A stretch of DNA of 64,000 nt from Burkholderia sp. BCC1644 (GCF_902833225.1 NZ_CADFEI010000012.1:174367-238366), one strand, 5' to 3'. Counted from the first letter of the stretch, positions 29,161 to 38,170 are shown. A program made the numbers and translations. Notes: generated from the letters alone by a model not told the origin.

Positions 29161-29658
29161 ATGGTAGTCGCCGTGTATCCCGGTACGTTCGATCCGCTGA
29201 CACGCGGGCACGAAGACCTCGTGCGGCGTGCGTCGAGCATTTTTGATACGCTGGTTGTGGGCGTCGCCGACAGCCGCGCGAAAAAGCCGTTCTTCTCGCT
29301 CGAAGAACGTCTGACGATTGCGAACGAGGTGCTCGGCCATTATCCGAACGTGAAGGTGATGAGTTTCACTGGCCTCCTGAAGGATTTCGTCCGGACCAAC
29401 AATGCACGCGTGATCGTGCGCGGCCTGCGTGCCGTGTCCGATTTCGAATATGAGTTCCAGATGGCAGGGATGAATCGCTACCTGCTGCCCGACGTCGAGA
29501 CGATGTTCATGACGCCGTCCGATCAGTACCAGTTCATCTCGGGGACGATCGTGCGCGAAATCGCGCAGTTGGGCGGCGATGTCAGCAAGTTCGTGTTCCC
29601 GTCCGTCGAGAAGTGGCTGACCGAGAAAGTGACGGCGATGGGAGGCCCTGCCGCGTGA
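29161..29658 (+). CDS. coaD: Phosphopantetheine adenylyltransferase
   Basis: A 165-residue nucleotidyltransferase making dephospho-CoA from 4'-phosphopantetheine and ATP. The N terminus has PGTFDPLTRGHEDLV with the T/HxGH nucleotide-binding motif, and the C-terminal ISGTIVREIAQLGGD carries the second conserved motif. The start follows GGAGGAG, a very strong ribosome site. The length is as in E. coli (159). It is followed by a ferredoxin gene 59 bases away. Confidence 0.95.
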   Translation: MVVAVYPGTFDPLTRGHEDLVRRASSIFDTLVVGVADSRAKKPFFSLEERLTIANEVLGHYPNVKVMSFTGLLKDFVRTNNARVIVRGLRAVSDFEYEFQMAGMNRYLLPDVETMFMTPSDQYQFISGTIVREIAQLGGDVSKFVFPSVEKWLTEKVTAMGGPAA

Positions 29659-29717
29659 TGCGGCGCCGGCCGGTTTCGTTGCGAAGCCGGTCGCCGGCCT
29701 GAAGAAGTGAGATCAGT

Positions 29718-29984
29718 ATGGCTTTGATGATTACCGACGAGTGCATCAATTGCGACGTGTGCGAGCCCGAGTGCCCGAACGGCGCGATTTCGATGGGCCC
29801 GGACATCTACGTGATCGACCCGAACAAGTGCACCGAGTGCGTCGGCCATTTCGACGAACCGCAGTGCCAGCAGGTGTGTCCGGTCGAATGCATTCCGCGC
29901 GATCCGCAGCATGACGAATCGCACGCGCAATTGATGGAGAAGTATCACGCGTTGATCGCCGTGAAGGGCGACGACGCGTCTTGA
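29718..29984 (+). CDS. YfhL-type 2[4Fe-4S] ferredoxin
   Basis: An 88-residue ferredoxin for electron transfer in the cytoplasm. The first cluster motif CINCDVCEPECP (C-x2-C-x2-C-x3-C) and the second C-TEC-VGHFDEPQC-QQVCPVEC are typical of the YfhL/Alvin group, in which an insertion separates the cysteines of one cluster. The C-terminal helix (HAQLMEKYHALI) also matches. It follows coaD, as in many betaproteobacteria, and ends before a hairpin shared with convergent hisC. Confidence 0.92.
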   Translation: MALMITDECINCDVCEPECPNGAISMGPDIYVIDPNKCTECVGHFDEPQCQQVCPVECIPRDPQHDESHAQLMEKYHALIAVKGDDAS

Positions 29985-29994
29985 CCTGGCGGTG

Positions 29995-30024
29995 ACGCGC
30001 GCCCGTTGACTGGCGGGCGCGCGT
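29995..30024. terminator. Hairpin between ferredoxin gene and hisC
   Basis: An 11-base-pair stem (ACGCGCGCCCG at 29995-30005 with 30014-30024). T-runs are poor on either side, so it is a weak or factor-assisted terminator between convergent genes. Confidence 0.55.
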
Positions 30025-30066
30025 TCCGCTTTCAGATCGGCGCCGCCCGGCGCCGGTTCTTCCTGC

Positions 30067-31134
30067 TCAGGCCAGCAACTCGCGCAACGCCGCGACGAGC
30101 GCGTCGCATTCGGCGTCGGTGCCGACCGTGATGCGCAGGTGCTGGTCGATCCTCGGCAGCCGGAAGTGCCGCACGAAAATTTCCCGTTCCTTCAGTTTCG
30201 CCGCGATCGTGCCCGCATCGTGCGCGGGATGGCGTGCGAACACGAAATTCGCGGCTGACGGCACGATGTCGAAGCCGAGCGCGTCGAGCGCATGCGTGAG
30301 CCGCGTCCGGCTCTCGACCACGCGCCGGCAGGTCGCGTCGAAATAGTCGGTGTCTTCATATGCGGCCTGCGCGGCGACCTGCGCGAGCCGGTCGAGCGGA
30401 TAGGAGTTGAAGCTGTCCTTCACGCGGTTCAGCGCGTCGATCAGCGCCGCGTCGCCGAACGCGAAGCCGACGCGCATGCCCGCGAGCGAGCGCGCCTTCG
30501 ACGTCGTGTGCACGACGAGCAGATTCGGATGACGGTCGATCAGCGTAATCGCCGACTGCGCACCGAAATCGACGTACGCCTCGTCGATCACGACGACCGA
30601 CGACGGATTCGCGGCCGCGATCCGCTCGACGTCCGTGAGCGGCAGCGCGCGCCCGGTCGGCGCATTCGGGTTCGGAAACAGCACGCCGCCGGCGTCGTCG
30701 AGATAGTCTTCGACGCGGATCGAGAAGTCGTCCGCGAGCGGCACGATCGTGGTCTCGATGCCGTACAGGCGCGCGTAGGTCGGATAGAAGCTGTACGTGA
30801 TGTCCGGAAAGCGCAGTGGCCGGTCGTGCTTCAGCAGCGCCTGGAACGTGTGCGCGAGCACCTCGTCGGAACCGTTGCCGACGAACACCTGCTCGGGCTT
30901 GATGCGGTGATGGGCCGCGACCGTCTCGCGCAGCGCACGCGCGACCGGGTCGGGATAGCGGCGCAGCGTGTCGCCGGTCGTGCCGAGTTCGCGCGCGATC
31001 GCCGCGACGACACGCGGCGACGGCGGATAGGGATTCTCGTTGGTGTTCAGCTTGACGGGGTGCGCGAGCGCGGGCTGCTCGCCCGGCACGTAAGGCACGA
31101 GTTGCTGAACGACGTCGCTCCAGTAACGGCTCAC
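30067..31134 (-). CDS. hisC: Histidinol-phosphate aminotransferase
   Basis: A 355-residue PLP enzyme converting imidazole-acetol phosphate to histidinol phosphate. Fold-type I motifs are KLNTNENPYPPSP near the N terminus, VFVGNGSDEVL (about 88-98), VVIDEAYVDFG with the PLP-contacting aspartate, and the PLP lysine in HTTSKARSLAGMRVGF (about 208-223). GTG 31134 is preferred because AGGAG lies seven bases before it; a TTG at 31155 would place that ribosome site inside the gene. It is separate from the main his operon and could be a HisC2-type copy also acting on aromatic substrates. It lies downstream of pth on the same strand. Confidence 0.9.
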   Translation of the reverse strand: MSRYWSDVVQQLVPYVPGEQPALAHPVKLNTNENPYPPSPRVVAAIARELGTTGDTLRRYPDPVARALRETVAAHHRIKPEQVFVGNGSDEVLAHTFQALLKHDRPLRFPDITYSFYPTYARLYGIETTIVPLADDFSIRVEDYLDDAGGVLFPNPNAPTGRALPLTDVERIAAANPSSVVVIDEAYVDFGAQSAITLIDRHPNLLVVHTTSKARSLAGMRVGFAFGDAALIDALNRVKDSFNSYPLDRLAQVAAQAAYEDTDYFDATCRRVVESRTRLTHALDALGFDIVPSAANFVFARHPAHDAGTIAAKLKEREIFVRHFRLPRIDQHLRITVGTDAECDALVAALRELLA

Positions 31135-31252
31135 CGCTTGGCTCCTGTCGGGCAAAACGTCGAGATTACCGCATGTGCGCGTCGCGGTGGGGCGGGCGAA
31201 GCCGCCCGGCGACGCCGGACGGCCCGATGCACCGGGCCGGTGCGAGGTTGGA

Positions 31253-31852
31253 TCAGTTGCGATGCAGCTGCATCGTCGCGCGGTCGAGTTCGCCCTTGAC
31301 GACCATCGGCATCACGGCGAGCGCGCGTTCGATCGACGCGTCGATCACGTCCTGCTCTTCGCGACGCGGCGGCTTCAGCACGAAATTCGCGACGTCGGGC
31401 TTCGCGCCGGCGCGTGCGCTTTCCGGAATCAGGTCGCGCGGATGGCCGATGCCGATCCGCAGCCGCCAGTATTGCTGAGACGACAAGTGCGCGGTGATGT
31501 CCTTCAGGCCGTTGTGGCCGCCGCTGCCGCCGCCGAGCTTCAGCTTCACGGTGCCGGGCGGCAGGTCGAGCTCGTCGTGTGCGACGAGGATCTGGTCGGG
31601 CAGGATCTTGAAGAATTGAGCGAGCGCGACGACCGACTGGCCGGAGCGGTTCATGTAGGTCTGCGGCTCGAGCAGATGGACTTCCTCGCCGTGCAGGCGC
31701 GCTTTCGCGTAGAAGCCGTGGAAGCGGCGTTCGTCGCGCAGCGTCGTGCCGGCTTCGCGGGCGAGCTGGTCGATCAGCCAGAAGCCGGCGTTGTGGCGCG
31801 TCGCGGTGTATTCCGCCCCGGGATTGCCGAGGCCGACGATCAGTTTGATCAT
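31253..31852 (-). CDS. pth: Peptidyl-tRNA hydrolase
   Basis: A 199-residue enzyme recycling peptidyl-tRNA dropped from ribosomes. The N terminus has the family motif LIVGLGNPGAEYTATRHNAGFWLID with the catalytic histidine (H20), and the second motif HDELDLPPG contains the catalytic-network aspartate. GGHNGLKDI follows near 110-118. It lies 120 bases after rplY but beyond a terminator, so it may have its own promoter. The rplY-pth order is conserved. Confidence 0.95.
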   Translation of the reverse strand: MIKLIVGLGNPGAEYTATRHNAGFWLIDQLAREAGTTLRDERRFHGFYAKARLHGEEVHLLEPQTYMNRSGQSVVALAQFFKILPDQILVAHDELDLPPGTVKLKLGGGSGGHNGLKDITAHLSSQQYWRLRIGIGHPRDLIPESARAGAKPDVANFVLKPPRREEQDVIDASIERALAVMPMVVKGELDRATMQLHRN

Positions 31853-31888
31853 GACGTTTCGAAGGCGGCAACGGCCGCCTGGGCGCAG

Positions 31889-31924
31889 AAAAAGAAAAAC
31901 CCGCCGGGCAAGCCGCGGCGGGTT
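31889..31924 (-). terminator. rplY terminator
   Basis: Stem AACCCGCC (31898-31905) with GGCGGGTT (31917-31924), followed on the minus strand by a T-rich tract (TTTTTCTTTTTC). It lies between rplY and pth. Confidence 0.82.
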
Positions 31925-31972
31925 GCGTCGACCGTTTCGAGAAACGGATCGATGGGGCGCGTAGGCAGCCGC

Positions 31973-32578
31973 TTAGGCAGCCGGCGTTTCGCCTTCGGCT
32001 GCGTCCGACACGGCACCAGCCGGGATCGTTGCCGATGCGACAACCGGGTTTTCCGCTTCGACGTGCGAGACCAGCGCGACGCCCTTCGGCAGCGTGATGT
32101 CCTTCGCGTGCAGCGATTGACCGGCTTCGATCTTCGACAGATCGACTTCGAGGAACTCCGGCAGGTCAGCCGGCAGGCACTCGATTTCGATTTCCGTCGC
32201 GACGTGCGAAACGATCGCGCTCGACAGCTTCACGGCCGGGCTGACTTCTGCGTTCAGGAAGTGCAGCGGTGCCTTCGTGTGCAGCTTCTTCTTCGCGTCA
32301 ACGCGCTGGAAGTCCACGTGCAGCACCAGTTGCTTGAACGGGTGGTATTGCACGTCGCGCAGCAGAACCTGTTGCGATGCGCCAGCCACTTCGAGGTCGA
32401 GGATCGACGAGTGGAAAGCTTCCTTCTTCAGGGCGTGCCACAGGGCGTTGTGATCGAGTTCGATCTTTTGCGGGGCTGCTTCGCCACCGTAAACGATACC
32501 CGTGGTCTTACCAGCGTTGCGCAGGCGGCGGCTCGCACCCGTACCTTGCTCTTGGCGCTCGAAAGCGACGACTTTCAT
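31973..32578 (-). CDS. rplY: 50S ribosomal protein L25/Ctc
   Basis: A 201-residue long-form L25 (Ctc type) that binds 5S rRNA. The N-terminal L25 domain (about 1-95) starts MKVVAFERQEQGTGASRRLR and contains GIVYGG. The C-terminal TL5/Ctc domain (about 96-190) includes FLNAEVSPAVK and VEIECLPADLPEFLEVDLS-like sequence, followed by an acidic/Ala tail. ATG 32578 has GGAG six bases upstream. It follows prs after a terminator. Confidence 0.94.
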   Translation of the reverse strand: MKVVAFERQEQGTGASRRLRNAGKTTGIVYGGEAAPQKIELDHNALWHALKKEAFHSSILDLEVAGASQQVLLRDVQYHPFKQLVLHVDFQRVDAKKKLHTKAPLHFLNAEVSPAVKLSSAIVSHVATEIEIECLPADLPEFLEVDLSKIEAGQSLHAKDITLPKGVALVSHVEAENPVVASATIPAGAVSDAAEGETPAA

Positions 32579-32681
32579 ATGATTCTCCAATAGCTGCCCG
32601 CGACCAGGCAGTAAAACGGGGCCGTCAAACGGCGGCCCCTGATGAAACGGCCGGGGTTTCGTCTATCCCGTCCGATTGTGC

Positions 32682-32709
32682 AAAAAGCGAAGCGTTGCCG
32701 CTTCGCTTT
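32682..32709 (-). terminator. prs terminator
   Basis: A perfect 11-base-pair stem (AAAGCGAAGCG at 32684-32694 with 32699-32709, loop TTGC), followed on the minus strand by five T. It lies 30 bases after the prs stop. Confidence 0.85.
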
Positions 32710-32739
32710 CTGCGCATGCTTTGTTCGGTCGATTCGCGA

Positions 32740-33702
32740 TCAGGATTCCGCGAACAGCGACATCACCGAATCGCCGCGGCGGATACGCGAGAACGTCTCG
32801 GCCAGCAGGCTCGCGCTCGTCAGCGAGCGGATCTTCGGGCAGGCGAGCGATTCGGCCGACAGCGGGATCGTATCGGTGACGACCAGCTCGTCGAGTGCCG
32901 ATGCGGCGATGCGGTCTGCGGCGCCGCCCGACAGCACGGGGTGCGTCGCATACGCGAACACCTGCTTCGCACCGCGATCCTTCAGCACTTGTGCGGCCTT
33001 GCAGAGCGTGCCGGCCGTATCGACCATGTCGTCCATGATCACGCAGGTGCGGCCTTCGACTTCACCGATGATGTTCATCACTTCGGCGATGTTCGCCTTC
33101 GGACGACGCTTGTCGATGATCGCGAGATCGCAGTTGAGCTGCTTCGCGAGTGCCCGGGCACGCACCACGCCGCCGACGTCCGGCGAAACGACGAGCAGAT
33201 CCGAGTAGTTCTGCTTGCGCAGGTCACCCAGCAGGATCGGCGTTGCGTAGATGTTGTCGACCGGGATGTCGAAGAAGCCTTGAATCTGGTCGGCGTGCAG
33301 ATCCATCGTGATGATCCGCTCGACGCCGGCGATTTCCAGCATGTTCGCGATGACCTTCGCCGAGATCGCGACACGCGCCGAACGCGGGCGTCGATCCTGA
33401 CGGGCATAGCCGAAGTAGGGGATGGCTGCGGTGATCCGGCCGGCGGATGCGCGCTTGAGCGCATCGACCATGATCATCAGTTCCATCAGGTTGTCGTTCG
33501 TCGGCGCGCACGTGGATTGCAGGACGAAGACGTCCTTGCCGCGCACGTTTTCCTGGATCTCGACCTGGATCTCGCCGTCGGAGAAACGGCTGACCATTGC
33601 TTTGCCGAGGGGAATACCAAGGATATTGACGACTTCCTGGGCGAGCGCGGGATTCGCGTTGCCAGTAAAGACCATCAGGCCATCATGGCTGTGGCTGCTC
33701 AT
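32740..33702 (-). CDS. prs: Ribose-phosphate pyrophosphokinase
   Basis: A 320-residue PRPP synthase (ribose-5-P plus ATP). Family motifs are FTGNANPALAQEV, FSDGEIQVEI (about 37-46), the ATP-binding pyrophosphate loop YFGYARQDRR (about 96-105), HADQIQGFFDIPVDN and the PRPP-binding signature CVIMDDMVDTAGT (about 217-229). The length is as in other proteobacteria (315). It lies immediately downstream of tRNA-Gln, and ispE precedes that tRNA, the conserved lolB-ispE-tRNA-prs order. Confidence 0.96.
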   Translation of the reverse strand: MSSHSHDGLMVFTGNANPALAQEVVNILGIPLGKAMVSRFSDGEIQVEIQENVRGKDVFVLQSTCAPTNDNLMELMIMVDALKRASAGRITAAIPYFGYARQDRRPRSARVAISAKVIANMLEIAGVERIITMDLHADQIQGFFDIPVDNIYATPILLGDLRKQNYSDLLVVSPDVGGVVRARALAKQLNCDLAIIDKRRPKANIAEVMNIIGEVEGRTCVIMDDMVDTAGTLCKAAQVLKDRGAKQVFAYATHPVLSGGAADRIAASALDELVVTDTIPLSAESLACPKIRSLTSASLLAETFSRIRRGDSVMSLFAES

Positions 33703-33746
33703 CGTGCACCTGCTTCAGGCTTGGGCGGGAAATGCGGGAAAATTTT

Positions 33747-33823
33747 TGGCAGGGGAGGAAGGACTCGAACCCTCGCATGCCGGAATCAAAATCCGGTGCC
33801 TTGACCAACTTGGCGACTCCCCT
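33747..33823 (-). tRNA. glnX: tRNA-Gln (anticodon TTG)
   Basis: A complete cloverleaf on the minus strand: acceptor stem AGGGGAG/CTCCCCT, anticodon stem CCGGA/TCCGG around loop TTTTGAT (anticodon TTG at 33787-33789, reading CAA), T-loop GGTTCGAGTCC, and encoded CCA (33747-33749). It sits between ispE and prs and is probably excised from their shared transcript or made from its own promoter. Confidence 0.97.
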
Positions 33824-33878
33824 ACACTTAACTGACTGCTTCACCGAACTCGTGTAGGCCGTTCGGCAAAGTAAAACT

Positions 33879-34760
33879 TCATGACGCGAAAGCGAAGAGC
33901 GGATGCTCGTTCAGACTCTCGGCAACTGCGCCGTTCCAACTGGCGGGCAGCTTGGCTTTCGCCGCTTCTGCCTCGTGCTTGCTGTGAAACGCTGCAAACA
34001 CGCTTGCTCCGGAGCCGGTCATCCTCGCGGGGGTCAAATCATACAACCATTTAACCGCCTGCGCAACTTCCGCGTACTTCCTTGTTACAACTCCCTGCAT
34101 GTCGTTCCGGCCGAAGCTGTCTGGCCATCCCGCATCGCTGGTTTGCTGTGCAAGAAAGTCAGCAATTGTGACGGGCTTCGTATTTCTTGTCAACAACTCA
34201 TCTGAAAATATTTCAGCGGTCGGGACATGAACGCTTGGCGTCACAACCAAGAACCAGCGAGTCGGCAATTGTACCTCAGCTAATTCCTCTCCGATACCCT
34301 CTGCGAACGCATTTTTTCCAAAAATAAAAAACGGGACGTCTGCGCCGAGTTTGACCGCGAGCGACTGGAGCTCGGCACGCGACAGGTCGAGCTGCCACAG
34401 GCGGTTCAGCGCGAGCAGCGTCGTCGCCGCGTCGGAGCTGCCGCCGCCGAGGCCGGCGCCCATCGGCAGGCGCTTGTCGATCTCGATGTCGACGCCGTGC
34501 GCGGTGCCCGTATGCGCTTTCAGCAGATTGGCCGCGCGCACGACGAGATCGCTTTCCTCGGGCACGCCGGGCACGTCGGTGACGCGCGCGACACGGCCGT
34601 CGTCGCGCAGCGTGAAGTGCAGCGTATCGCCCCAGTTCAGCAGCTGGAACACGCTCTGCAGATCGTGATAGCCGTTCGGGCGGCGGCCGGTGATGTGCAG
34701 GAACAGGTTGAGTTTCGCGGGCGCAAGGCAGTTGCGCAGCGAGCGGGTCGAATCGGTCAT
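33879..34760 (-). CDS. ispE: 4-diphosphocytidyl-2-C-methyl-D-erythritol kinase
   Basis: A 293-residue GHMP kinase of the non-mevalonate isoprenoid pathway. The N terminus has LAPAKLNLFLHITGRRPNGYHDL, and the ATP loop is LPMGAGLGGGSSDAATTL (about 98-115). The C-terminal GHMP motif is MTGSGASVFAAF (about 254-265). ATG 34760 gives the standard length. The 3' half of the gene (roughly 33,950-34,340) is clearly lower in G+C and uses A/T-ending codons, unlike the 5' half and the neighbours, though the protein motifs remain intact. It follows lolB after 25 bases. Confidence 0.95.
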   Translation of the reverse strand: MTDSTRSLRNCLAPAKLNLFLHITGRRPNGYHDLQSVFQLLNWGDTLHFTLRDDGRVARVTDVPGVPEESDLVVRAANLLKAHTGTAHGVDIEIDKRLPMGAGLGGGSSDAATTLLALNRLWQLDLSRAELQSLAVKLGADVPFFIFGKNAFAEGIGEELAEVQLPTRWFLVVTPSVHVPTAEIFSDELLTRNTKPVTIADFLAQQTSDAGWPDSFGRNDMQGVVTRKYAEVAQAVKWLYDLTPARMTGSGASVFAAFHSKHEAEAAKAKLPASWNGAVAESLNEHPLFAFAS

Positions 34761-34785
34761 GCGTATGTCTGGGCTGGGCCGGTGC

Positions 34786-35409
34786 TCACTGGTCGAGCAC
34801 GAGCTTGATATCGAGCGGCGGTGTCGCGCGCACGAGGTTGACGCGTTTGACGCCCGTGGCCGGGGCATCCGCGTAGGCAAGGTAGTCGATCGTCCAGCCG
34901 TCCTGGCGGATCTGCTTGACGCGCGTGCCGTCGGCCGGGTCGCGCACGGTTTCCGCTTGCGTCGCGGGTGCGGCCGTCGGCAGCAGCCAGTAGCGCAGGC
35001 CGGCGAGCGGCAGTTCGAAGCCGAGCGTTTTCTGCATCAGGTCGCCGACGTCCGGTGCGTATTGCGTCGGACGGTTCGGCAGTTCGAGGGAGGCCGCCTG
35101 CGGCGTCGATTTCACGATCGCGAGCGTCTGGCCGAGCGGGCTGCGCAGCTCGAGCGACACGTCGTCGCCGTGCTCCTGCCAGTCGAAGTTGCCGTACACG
35201 TGCTGCTGCTTGCCGAGACGGTCGTCGTACTGCACCGCGAAGCGGCCATGGTAAGCGTGCGTCGCGGCCGTTTGCAGCACCGCGCCCGTCGTCGGCGCGC
35301 CGGCCGACGGTGGCGTACTCGCGCAGCCGGCGAGCGCGAGCGCCGCGCCGGCCGCGGCCAGCGTGCGCTGCGCGCGGGAGGACAGGGAAAGCGTCGGGAA
35401 CATCCGCAT
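34786..35409 (-). CDS. lolB: Outer-membrane lipoprotein receptor LolB
   Basis: A 207-residue lipoprotein that accepts lipoproteins from LolA and inserts them into the outer membrane. A lipoprotein signal peptide ends in lipobox LAGC with acylated C29. The mature part matches LolB: a short N-terminal linker, then strands such as HGRFAVQYDDRLGKQQHVYGNFDWQEH (about 54-80) and LRSPLGQTLAIV. LolB is essential in many bacteria. Its ATG overlaps the stop of the upstream TPR gene (TGATG), so the two are translationally coupled. Confidence 0.92.
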   Translation of the reverse strand: MRMFPTLSLSSRAQRTLAAAGAALALAGCASTPPSAGAPTTGAVLQTAATHAYHGRFAVQYDDRLGKQQHVYGNFDWQEHGDDVSLELRSPLGQTLAIVKSTPQAASLELPNRPTQYAPDVGDLMQKTLGFELPLAGLRYWLLPTAAPATQAETVRDPADGTRVKQIRQDGWTIDYLAYADAPATGVKRVNLVRATPPLDIKLVLDQ

Positions 35410-37232
35410 CAGAGACCGTTGACCTGGAGGCGCTTCAGCGTCTGCACGAGCGTGTCGTTGTCGGGTTCGAGCTTCTGCGCGTCACGCCACGCGGTGCGCG
35501 CGTCGTCCTGCGCGCCGCTCTTCCACAGCACTTCGCCGAGGTGTGCGCCGATTTCGGCGTTCGGCTGCAGTTCGTACGCGCGCCGCAGGACCTTCGTCGC
35601 ACCGGCCGTATCGCCCATCCGGTACTTCACCCAGCCGAGGCTGTCCATGATGTAGGCGTCGTTCGGCGCAAGCGTCATCGCCTTGTCGATCAGCTTGCTG
35701 GCTTCGGGCAGGCGCTGGTTGCGGTCGGCCAGCGAATAGCCGAGCGCGTTGTACGCCTGCGGGTTGTCGGGCTGCGTGCGGATCAGCTCGCGCAACTGCT
35801 TTTCCATCGTCGTGTAGTGGCCGGTCTTTTCGGCCGCCATCGCGTAGTCGTAGCGCAGGTCGGGATCGTCCGGGAAGTCCTGGACCGCCTGCCCGAGCCG
35901 TGCCTCGGCCTCCGGATAGCGCTTCGCGGTGAACAGGATCGACGCATCGGTGCGTGCGACCACGGCCGCGTCGCGCGGATCGGTGATCGGCAGGTCGTCG
36001 AGCACCTTGCGTGCCTCGTCGGTCTTGCCCTGTTTCTGCAGCAGCTGCGCGCGCGTGATCTGCGCGGGCAGGTAGTGCTGGCTCGTCTGGTCGACCTTGT
36101 CGAGCCATTGCGACGCCTGCGCGTCGTTGTTCTGGTCGATCGCGATCTGCGCGAGGTAGATGTAGCCCTGGCCGACGTCGAGGTTCGGCTGCTTGTCGCC
36201 GAGCTGCACGTACTGCTTCAGGTAGGCGGTCGCTTCGTCGAGCTTCTTCTGCTGGATCTTGATCAGCGCGAGCGCCATCAGCGGCGTCGGATCCTTCGAG
36301 TCGAGCTTGCGCATCGTCTCGAACTGCTTCTGCGCGTCCTCGAGGCGATCGTCGGCGAGATACAGCTGCGACAGCGCCAGCCGCGCATCGCGCGACTTCG
36401 GATTCTGCTGAACATACTTCTCGAACGACGCGATGCCGGCCGCGCGTTCCGCCGGGCCCATCTGCGACAGCATCAGCGCCGCCGGCAGGTAGTCGGGGCG
36501 CAGCGCCAGCGCCTGCTTCAGCGACTGCGCGGCGCCGTCCTTGTCGTCGACCGCGAGCTGTTGCCGCGCGATCGCGAGCTGCGCCTCGGGCCGGTTCATG
36601 TCGCTCTTCAGCATGTCCTTCAGCACCGCGAGGCCGCCGACGCGGTCGGAGCCGCGCACGAGCAATGCCTGCAGCGCGAGGATCGCGGGGCCGCGCGTCT
36701 CGCCGGTCGCGCGGGCCAGCTCGCGCGCGAGCATCGGTTGCGCGTCGGCCGGCTTGCCGGCGAGCACCAGCAGCGCGGCGTCGACCTGCGACGCCCGGTT
36801 CGAATCCGGCGCGTACTGGCGCCACAGGTTCGCGGCGGACAGTGCGTCGGCCGGGCTCTGCGCACCGAGCGCGATTTCGGTCGCGCGCTGCGCCATGCGC
36901 GGATCGCGCGTGTCGCGGGCGAGCGCGAGGTAGGTCTGGTAGGCCGGGGCCGGCTGGTTGCGCTGGAGCGCGACCTCGGCGGCGAGCACCTGGTAGACGA
37001 TCTGGCTCGTCAGCGGCACACCGGGGAGATTCTTCTGCTCGTCCGGCATCACATGCTCGAACGCACCCTGCGGCTCCGCGTCGTCCGATGCCGGATCCTG
37101 CGCGTGGGCCGGGAAGGCGGTGAGGGTCCAGGCGGCAAACAACGCGGCGCCGAGTGCACGGCGGACCGGGAAGGCGCGCGCGCCGCGCACGGCGGCGGGA
37201 CGCTTCTGAAGCAGCTTCGAGGGCAGGGTCAT
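35409..37232 (-). CDS. Exported tetratricopeptide-repeat protein
   Basis: A 607-residue protein with an N-terminal signal peptide (RRALGAALFAAWTLTAFPAHAQ, ending near residue 45) and many TPR units through to the C terminus, e.g. YNALGYSLADRNQRLPEASKLIDKAMTLAPND and the repeat after it. TPR arrays bind partner proteins; the specific partner is unknown. The position directly before lolB, with overlapping stop and start codons, is conserved in betaproteobacteria and suggests a role in envelope assembly. This is inference. It is divergent from mutM. Confidence 0.85.
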   Translation of the reverse strand: MTLPSKLLQKRPAAVRGARAFPVRRALGAALFAAWTLTAFPAHAQDPASDDAEPQGAFEHVMPDEQKNLPGVPLTSQIVYQVLAAEVALQRNQPAPAYQTYLALARDTRDPRMAQRATEIALGAQSPADALSAANLWRQYAPDSNRASQVDAALLVLAGKPADAQPMLARELARATGETRGPAILALQALLVRGSDRVGGLAVLKDMLKSDMNRPEAQLAIARQQLAVDDKDGAAQSLKQALALRPDYLPAALMLSQMGPAERAAGIASFEKYVQQNPKSRDARLALSQLYLADDRLEDAQKQFETMRKLDSKDPTPLMALALIKIQQKKLDEATAYLKQYVQLGDKQPNLDVGQGYIYLAQIAIDQNNDAQASQWLDKVDQTSQHYLPAQITRAQLLQKQGKTDEARKVLDDLPITDPRDAAVVARTDASILFTAKRYPEAEARLGQAVQDFPDDPDLRYDYAMAAEKTGHYTTMEKQLRELIRTQPDNPQAYNALGYSLADRNQRLPEASKLIDKAMTLAPNDAYIMDSLGWVKYRMGDTAGATKVLRRAYELQPNAEIGAHLGEVLWKSGAQDDARTAWRDAQKLEPDNDTLVQTLKRLQVNGL

Positions 37233-37318
37233 GGAAATCCGTTCGATGTTTCAACCGATTGTAACGCGCTCGCTACAATACACGCACGATCGGTAATCCA
37301 GTCTCAGACCTGCAAAAC

Positions 37319-38146
37319 ATGCCAGAGTTGCCAGAAGTCGAAGTCACGCGCCGGGGCATCGAGCCCTTTGTCGCAGGCCGCCGCGTCGAGCGTGTCGACG
37401 TCCGTACCGCGATGCTGCGCTGGCCCGTGCCGGCGGGGCTCGCCGAGCAGTTGCGCGCGCGCGAGGTGATCGCCGTCGAGCGGCGCGGCAAGTATCTGCT
37501 GTTCGAGGTCGACGCCGGCTGGTTCATCGTCCATCTCGGCATGACGGGCACGCTGCGCGTGTTGCCCGCGGCCGGCGTGCCGGTCGCCGCGAAGCACGAC
37601 CACATCGACTGGATCTTCGACGAATTCGTGCTGCGGTTCCGCGACCCGCGCCGCTTCGGCGCCGTGCTGTGGCACCCGCGCGAAGCGGGCGACGTGCATG
37701 CGCATCCGCTGCTCGCGAGCCTCGGTGTCGAGCCGTTCTCGCCCGCGTTCACCGGCGCGCTGCTGCACGCGCGCACGCGCGGCCGCACGGTGTCGGTCAA
37801 GCAGGCGCTGCTCGCGGGCGACATGGTCGTCGGCGTCGGCAACATCTATGCGTCGGAGAGCCTGTTTCGTGCCGGCATCCGGCCGACGACGGCCGCCGGC
37901 AAGGTCTCGCTGCCGCGCTACGAGCGGCTGGCCGACGCAGTGCGTGCGACGCTTGCCGACGCGATCGAGCGCGGCGGCAGCACGTTGCGCGATTTTGTCG
38001 GCAGCAACGGCGAAAGCGGCTACTTCCAGCTCGACTGCTTCGTCTACGACCGTGCGGGCCAGCCGTGCCGCGTATGCGGCACGCCGATCCGCCAGATCGT
38101 GCAGGGCCAGCGATCGACCTATTTCTGCCCGACCTGCCAGCGTTGA
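37319..38146 (+). CDS. mutM: Formamidopyrimidine-DNA glycosylase (8-oxoguanine)
   Basis: A 275-residue base-excision enzyme that removes 8-oxoguanine paired with C and nicks the strand. The catalytic N terminus is MPELPEVEVTRRG, with Pro2 as Schiff-base nucleophile and Glu3. Conserved K (in the GRGKYLLF-like segment ERRGKYLLFEV) and the helix-two-turn-helix VVGVGNIYASESLF follow. The C-terminal zinc finger is C-x2-C-x16-C-x2-C (CRVCG to CPTCQR). mutY begins 24 bases later, so the two GO-system enzymes are probably cotranscribed. Confidence 0.96.
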   Translation: MPELPEVEVTRRGIEPFVAGRRVERVDVRTAMLRWPVPAGLAEQLRAREVIAVERRGKYLLFEVDAGWFIVHLGMTGTLRVLPAAGVPVAAKHDHIDWIFDEFVLRFRDPRRFGAVLWHPREAGDVHAHPLLASLGVEPFSPAFTGALLHARTRGRTVSVKQALLAGDMVVGVGNIYASESLFRAGIRPTTAAGKVSLPRYERLADAVRATLADAIERGGSTLRDFVGSNGESGYFQLDCFVYDRAGQPCRVCGTPIRQIVQGQRSTYFCPTCQR

Positions 38147-38170
38147 AACCTTTTTTCACGATTAGATAAC

